From: Bacteroidales bacterium
GTDB lineage: Bacteria; Bacteroidota; Bacteroidia; Bacteroidales; ML635J-15
DNA length: 64,000 bases
Assembly (NCBI GenBank): GCA_017994175.1
Contig: JAGOLH010000002.1
Location: forward strand, 1-64,000
Direction: 5' to 3'
The position numbers and the translations under genes were made by a program. A model generated the notes under the pieces. The model worked only from the letters and a program-made list of their open reading frames with translations. It had not been told where the DNA came from and ran no database searches. Shown here piece after piece: positions 60,932-64,000 of this stretch. Position 1 is the first letter of the stretch, and each line of letters starts with the position of its first letter.

Positions 60932-61061
60932 CTGATATGAATTTAATAGTGTAAAAATAGCATGAAACCCGATTATATAAGAAAAAAATGACTCAAATAT
61001 GCTCATGCAAATCCGTATTTAGCGTAATAATCGAATTTGCGGCATTAATCTTGCAGATGGG

Positions 61062-61091
61062 TTGTAATTTTAAAAGCAAATAGTATTTTTG
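61062..61091 (+). promoter_or_regulatory. Promoter of the DUF5606 gene
   Basis: TTG (61062-61064), 19 bases, then TATTTTTG (61084-61091) is an exact match to the Bacteroidota consensus, and lies 16 bases before ATG 61108. Confidence 0.8.
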
Positions 61092-61107
61092 TCGAACTAA
61101 TTATTTA

Positions 61108-61572
61108 ATGAATATGTTTCTAGAAGGAATTCTTGCCATATCGGGACAACCGGGTTTGTACAAACAGGTATCTCAATCGAAAAACAGCATTATCGTGGAG
61201 TCGATTGAAACAGGAAAACGCTTTCCGACATTTTCTGCAGCAAAAATCAGTGCTTTGCAGGATGTTGCCATCTACACTTCCGACAAAGAAGTTCATTTGG
61301 CAGAGGTTTTTTCCAACGCTTATAATGCCATGGAGCAATTTCCCAATATCAGTCCGAAATCGGCCGATAAGGAATTATATGCTTATTTTGAAGTGATTTT
61401 ACCGGATTACGACCGTGAAAAAGTATATCTTTCAGATATCCGCAAAGTTGTAAGCTGGTTTACATTATTGCATAAAGCCAACATAATTACCCGTGAAAAC
61501 CTTGATGCATATTTTGAGGAAGTTAAAAATGCCGAAGCTGCTGAAAATGAAGCAGAACCAGCCGAGGAGTAA
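61108..61572 (+). CDS. DUF5606 domain protein
   Basis: The 154-residue protein matches the DUF5606 pattern, a Bacteroidota-specific family: LEGILAISGQPGLYKQVSQSKNSIIVES (about 4-30), FPTFSAAKISALQDVAIYT (about 38-56) and the helical YLSDIRKVVSWFTLLHKANII (about 107-127). The C-terminus is acidic (EAAENEAEPAEE). Members are cytoplasmic, small and conserved; function is not established. It has its own exact promoter and lies convergent to the methyltransferase gene. Confidence 0.85.
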   Translation: MNMFLEGILAISGQPGLYKQVSQSKNSIIVESIETGKRFPTFSAAKISALQDVAIYTSDKEVHLAEVFSNAYNAMEQFPNISPKSADKELYAYFEVILPDYDREKVYLSDIRKVVSWFTLLHKANIITRENLDAYFEEVKNAEAAENEAEPAEE

Positions 61573-61588
61573 TTCTTTGTTTTATCGA

Positions 61589-62353
61589 TTAGTATTTGAA
61601 TGCGATAAAAAGTTTTTCATCATTATCGAGGCGATATAAACCCATTACATCTTGCCCTAATGCGGTTACGGGGTCAAAAATCTCAACTCTGAATCCTGCC
61701 GATTTTAGTCTGTCGGGATAATCTTTACCATGCCATCTTACGTGGTCGTACTGACCGAATACTTTTTCCCTTTCTGCCGGTGTGGTTATATTTTTATCTT
61801 CGAAAGTTGTTTCAAGCGATTGATTTATAGGTACCTGCATAATTGCCCATCCCTTGGGTTTTAGAATGCGGTAAATTTCTTTCATGGCATCAATATCGTT
61901 TTCAACATGTTCAAGCACATGATTGCAAAAAACCACATCGTATGAATTGTCGGGCAAAGGAATATGCATTACATCGAAATGAAGCTCTGCAATAGGCGAA
62001 ACCATATCAGCAGTAGTGTAGCTGAGTTTTTCCATTTTTTTAAACCTCCTCCTTAGCGATTGCTCCGGTGCAATGTGCAGTACCGTATATGTTTTATTGA
62101 ACATGTCAGTATAGTCTCGAAGATATATCCATAATAAGCGGTGTCGCTCCAGCGAAAGGCAACGGGGGCACAAACGATTGTCGGCACCTTTATTACCGTA
62201 GGGTAGCATCTTGCGGAAACGATTCCCACAAATCGGGCATTCGTAATTTTTCCCTTTGTAAAATGGCGCTACCATTGCCGCAAAAAGATAGGAGAACTGT
62301 ATCAACACAGGCCGGGGAACATTCCTAACTAAAAAGCGCATCAGCTTCTTCAT
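61589..62353 (-). CDS. Class I SAM-dependent methyltransferase with N-terminal zinc ribbon
   Basis: The 254-residue protein has an N-terminal membrane-like or basic helix (LMRFLVRNVPRPVLIQFSYL), a zinc-ribbon (YECPICGNRF ... NRLCPRCLSLERHRL, four cysteines at about C38, C41, C61, C64), and a methyltransferase domain (about 85-254: VLHIAPEQSLRRRFKK motif I, DVMHIPLPDNSYDVVFCNHVLEHVEN). Family members next to polysaccharide genes modify sugars, but the substrate here is not known. The frame opens earlier, but ATG 62353 overlaps the helicase stop by four bases (ATGA), typical of translational coupling. Confidence 0.88.
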   Translation of the reverse strand: MKKLMRFLVRNVPRPVLIQFSYLFAAMVAPFYKGKNYECPICGNRFRKMLPYGNKGADNRLCPRCLSLERHRLLWIYLRDYTDMFNKTYTVLHIAPEQSLRRRFKKMEKLSYTTADMVSPIAELHFDVMHIPLPDNSYDVVFCNHVLEHVENDIDAMKEIYRILKPKGWAIMQVPINQSLETTFEDKNITTPAEREKVFGQYDHVRWHGKDYPDRLKSAGFRVEIFDPVTALGQDVMGLYRLDNDEKLFIAFKY

Positions 62354-64000
62354 GCAATCAGTTCTGTTAATGTAATTTCTTTTTTCATATTGATTTCTAT
62401 CAGTTGCCTGCCGAAAACATACCATACATAACCCTTGACACAGGTTTTCCCCATAAGGCTTATAAGTTGCATATAATCGAACACCTGATTAATATGTTCC
62501 GCACTACGTTTATTACCAAATTTATAGTCAACCACAGCAATATGGTCGTCGAAACTCATTACCCTGTCAGGTTTATGAATACTTCCATCCGGAGCAAGAA
62601 TCCAGTTTTCGCGGTGCAAATCAGTGTACCCAGTGAACCAGTCAGAAATTTTAGGCTGGGAAATAATTTCGGCAATTTTTTTTGTAAGTGCTGGCTTTTC
62701 TGATGCCGGAAGTAAATTCTTTGCATGTACCTGGTTTATTGCTTTTTCAATATCACCGGTATTGCGGATGTTTTCGAAAATTTTGTGATAAAGAATGCCC
62801 TGTTCTACCGGCAGGTTTTCTTCAGCTTCAAGCAGACGGGTGTAATCGCCATGGGTTACGGCCTGCTTTTTATTTTTAACTACCGGATGAATTGCTTCAA
62901 TGCTGCAGCGTTTCGATGATTCTTCAATGGCCTGGGTATGTCCAACTTCGAAACAATTGGTAGAAACATCGTAATGTTTTCGCAAATCGTTGGAAAACCC
63001 ATCGTCTGAGGAAAACTTTCCCTGAAGCAATGTTTGTAAAAATCCGGAAACACTGGACTCAATATTATCGTTTCTCCGAGAAGGGCAATGTATATACATT
63101 GCCTTTTTGGCACGGGTAAAAGCTACGTAAGCCAGGTTTAATTTGTCGAGATAACAATTAAGCTTTTCTTCAAAGTATTCATTGCAGAAGTCGGTATTAC
63201 CTAACTCTGCGTTGTATTTCAGGGGGATGAACGGAACAGCATCGTACATGTGACCGGAGGTGTCTGCCCAAATTATTGGATAATGCTCCTTGGGCTCCAG
63301 ATAAAACTCGCAAAAAGGTAAAAACACTACATCAAATCCAAGTCCTTTCGATTGGTGTATGGTTAATATACGCAGTGCATTGTCCGAATCTGGCATCTGA
63401 AGCGATTTTCTTGAGCCATCTGATTCCCACCATTCCAAAAAACCGGATAAACCCGTTCCTTTTGATCGCGAAAAGTCCGCTGCACAATCAACAAAACTAT
63501 CGATAAAAGGAATACAATCAGAAAACTCGTTTAATTTGCACATGGCGATAATGCTTTCTGCCAGTGCAATTAAATCGGTTCCGGCAGAATGGTCGATCAG
63601 CGTTCCAAAATCGTCGGGAAAAACATCTGTAAGGGTCTGAATGCCAGAATGTGCGCTGATGTTCGTAATCTTGTCTTCCTCGCCTGTAAAGTGAATCAGG
63701 TAATTCAAACAAGCTGTGTACAATGCTATCGTATTCCCGGGTTCGAGAATATAACGCATTATTCCTGTTATTACAATTATGGCAGGGTTAGAAGAAAGAA
63801 CCAGCGATTCACTCGATACCACAGGATATCTTAGGCGTTCATCTGGTTTTTCCTTCGACTGATGTTCAAGAATAAGAGCAGCAGCACGTTTAGCTTCGGT
63901 ATGAGTGCGAACAAGTATGGCAATATTCCCGGGGTTGAAGTTTTGCAGCAGAAGGCTGTCGATTCTTTCAATGGTTTCCTGCATCGACGAAAGCTCCCAA
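62350..64000 (-). CDS. AddA/RecB-like UvrD-type helicase-nuclease, C-terminal part (5' end outside the window)
   Basis: About 550 residues of a UvrD-family helicase C-terminal part are visible, open to the window edge. It has NIAILVRTHTEAKRAA, motif V-like RILTIHQSKGLGFDVVFLPF, motif VI-like LAYVAFTRAKKAMYIHCPS, and a C-terminal PD-(D/E)xK nuclease with DRVMSFDDHIAVVDYKFG. This is the order of AddA/RecB-type enzymes that resect double-strand breaks. The first methionine at 63984 is internal (it follows WELSS), so the gene continues beyond 64000. Its stop overlaps the methyltransferase start. Confidence 0.9.
   Translation of the reverse strand, partial: WELSSMQETIERIDSLLLQNFNPGNIAILVRTHTEAKRAAALILEHQSKEKPDERLRYPVVSSESLVLSSNPAIIVITGIMRYILEPGNTIALYTACLNYLIHFTGEEDKITNISAHSGIQTLTDVFPDDFGTLIDHSAGTDLIALAESIIAMCKLNEFSDCIPFIDSFVDCAADFSRSKGTGLSGFLEWWESDGSRKSLQMPDSDNALRILTIHQSKGLGFDVVFLPFCEFYLEPKEHYPIIWADTSGHMYDAVPFIPLKYNAELGNTDFCNEYFEEKLNCYLDKLNLAYVAFTRAKKAMYIHCPSRRNDNIESSVSGFLQTLLQGKFSSDDGFSNDLRKHYDVSTNCFEVGHTQAIEESSKRCSIEAIHPVVKNKKQAVTHGDYTRLLEAEENLPVEQGILYHKIFENIRNTGDIEKAINQVHAKNLLPASEKPALTKKIAEIISQPKISDWFTGYTDLHRENWILAPDGSIHKPDRVMSFDDHIAVVDYKFGNKRSAEHINQVFDYMQLISLMGKTCVKGYVWYVFGRQLIEINMKKEITLTELIA

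Noticed and set aside
1-64000. CRISPR array, insertion sequence or integrative element
   Set aside because: No regularly spaced direct repeats, transposase or recombinase was seen anywhere in the window.

Overview
This 64 kb window is chromosomal DNA of a Bacteroidota bacterium, most likely class Bacteroidia and probably with anaerobic or low-oxygen physiology. The evidence is several type IX secretion (T9SS) cargo proteins with C-terminal sorting domains, phylum-typical families (DUF1573, DUF5606, FISUMP, C10 peptidase, HU/CCDC81-SPOR), almost no Shine-Dalgarno sequences, and repeated matches to the Bacteroidota promoter TTG-N19/20-TAnnTTTG. I found no insertion sequence, CRISPR array or prophage block, and no gene-free stretch over 300 bases.

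Layout. 1-9.8 kb: partial TamB divergent from tsaD, a membrane zinc peptidase, two tandem DUF1573 proteins, a T9SS subtilisin, TrmH and HU. 10.0-16.2 kb: tRNA-Ser(UGA), an amidase, and a 1604-residue UvrA-like protein with four ATPase modules and no UvrB-binding domain. 16.4-20.4 kb: a metal or molybdenum-cofactor group (DUF364, a membrane protein fused to a THEP1-type NTPase, a MocA-like nucleotidyltransferase, XdhC). 20.5-29.5 kb: PLD and lipid kinase, a coiled-coil exported protein, a DegT aminotransferase, a SPOR protein, an ECF sigma/anti-sigma/outer-membrane trio and a T9SS protein. 29.6-39.8 kb: a minus-strand run (peroxiredoxin, C10 peptidase, malic enzyme, PdxA, leucyl aminopeptidase, zinc-ribbon protein, and a GT2/TMTC-like pair). 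39.9-42.3 kb: two tandem TlpA-like thioredoxins.

42.4-48.1 kb is the most striking system: a minus-strand operon dsrE2-tusA-mvhD-qmoA-hdrA-(winged helix)-qmoC, joining sulfur-carrier proteins to a Qmo/Hdr-type membrane electron-transfer complex without AprAB, Sat, DsrAB or HdrB in the window. A perfect palindrome of Crp/Fnr type lies upstream, and a Crp/Fnr regulator with matching recognition-helix residues is encoded at 57.3 kb.

48.3-54 kb holds three FISUMP-domain exported proteins, an NTF2-like lipoprotein and a probable outer-membrane protein, then an esterase, a LuxR-type response regulator and a hybrid propeller sensor kinase (to 57.1 kb). The window ends with two membrane proteins, a sirtuin, a DUF5606 protein, a methyltransferase and the C-terminal part of an AddA/RecB-like helicase-nuclease.

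Many ORFs open at TTG codons upstream of a better ATG or GTG. I moved those starts where a signal peptide, domain boundary or promoter box supported it, and each entry says so.
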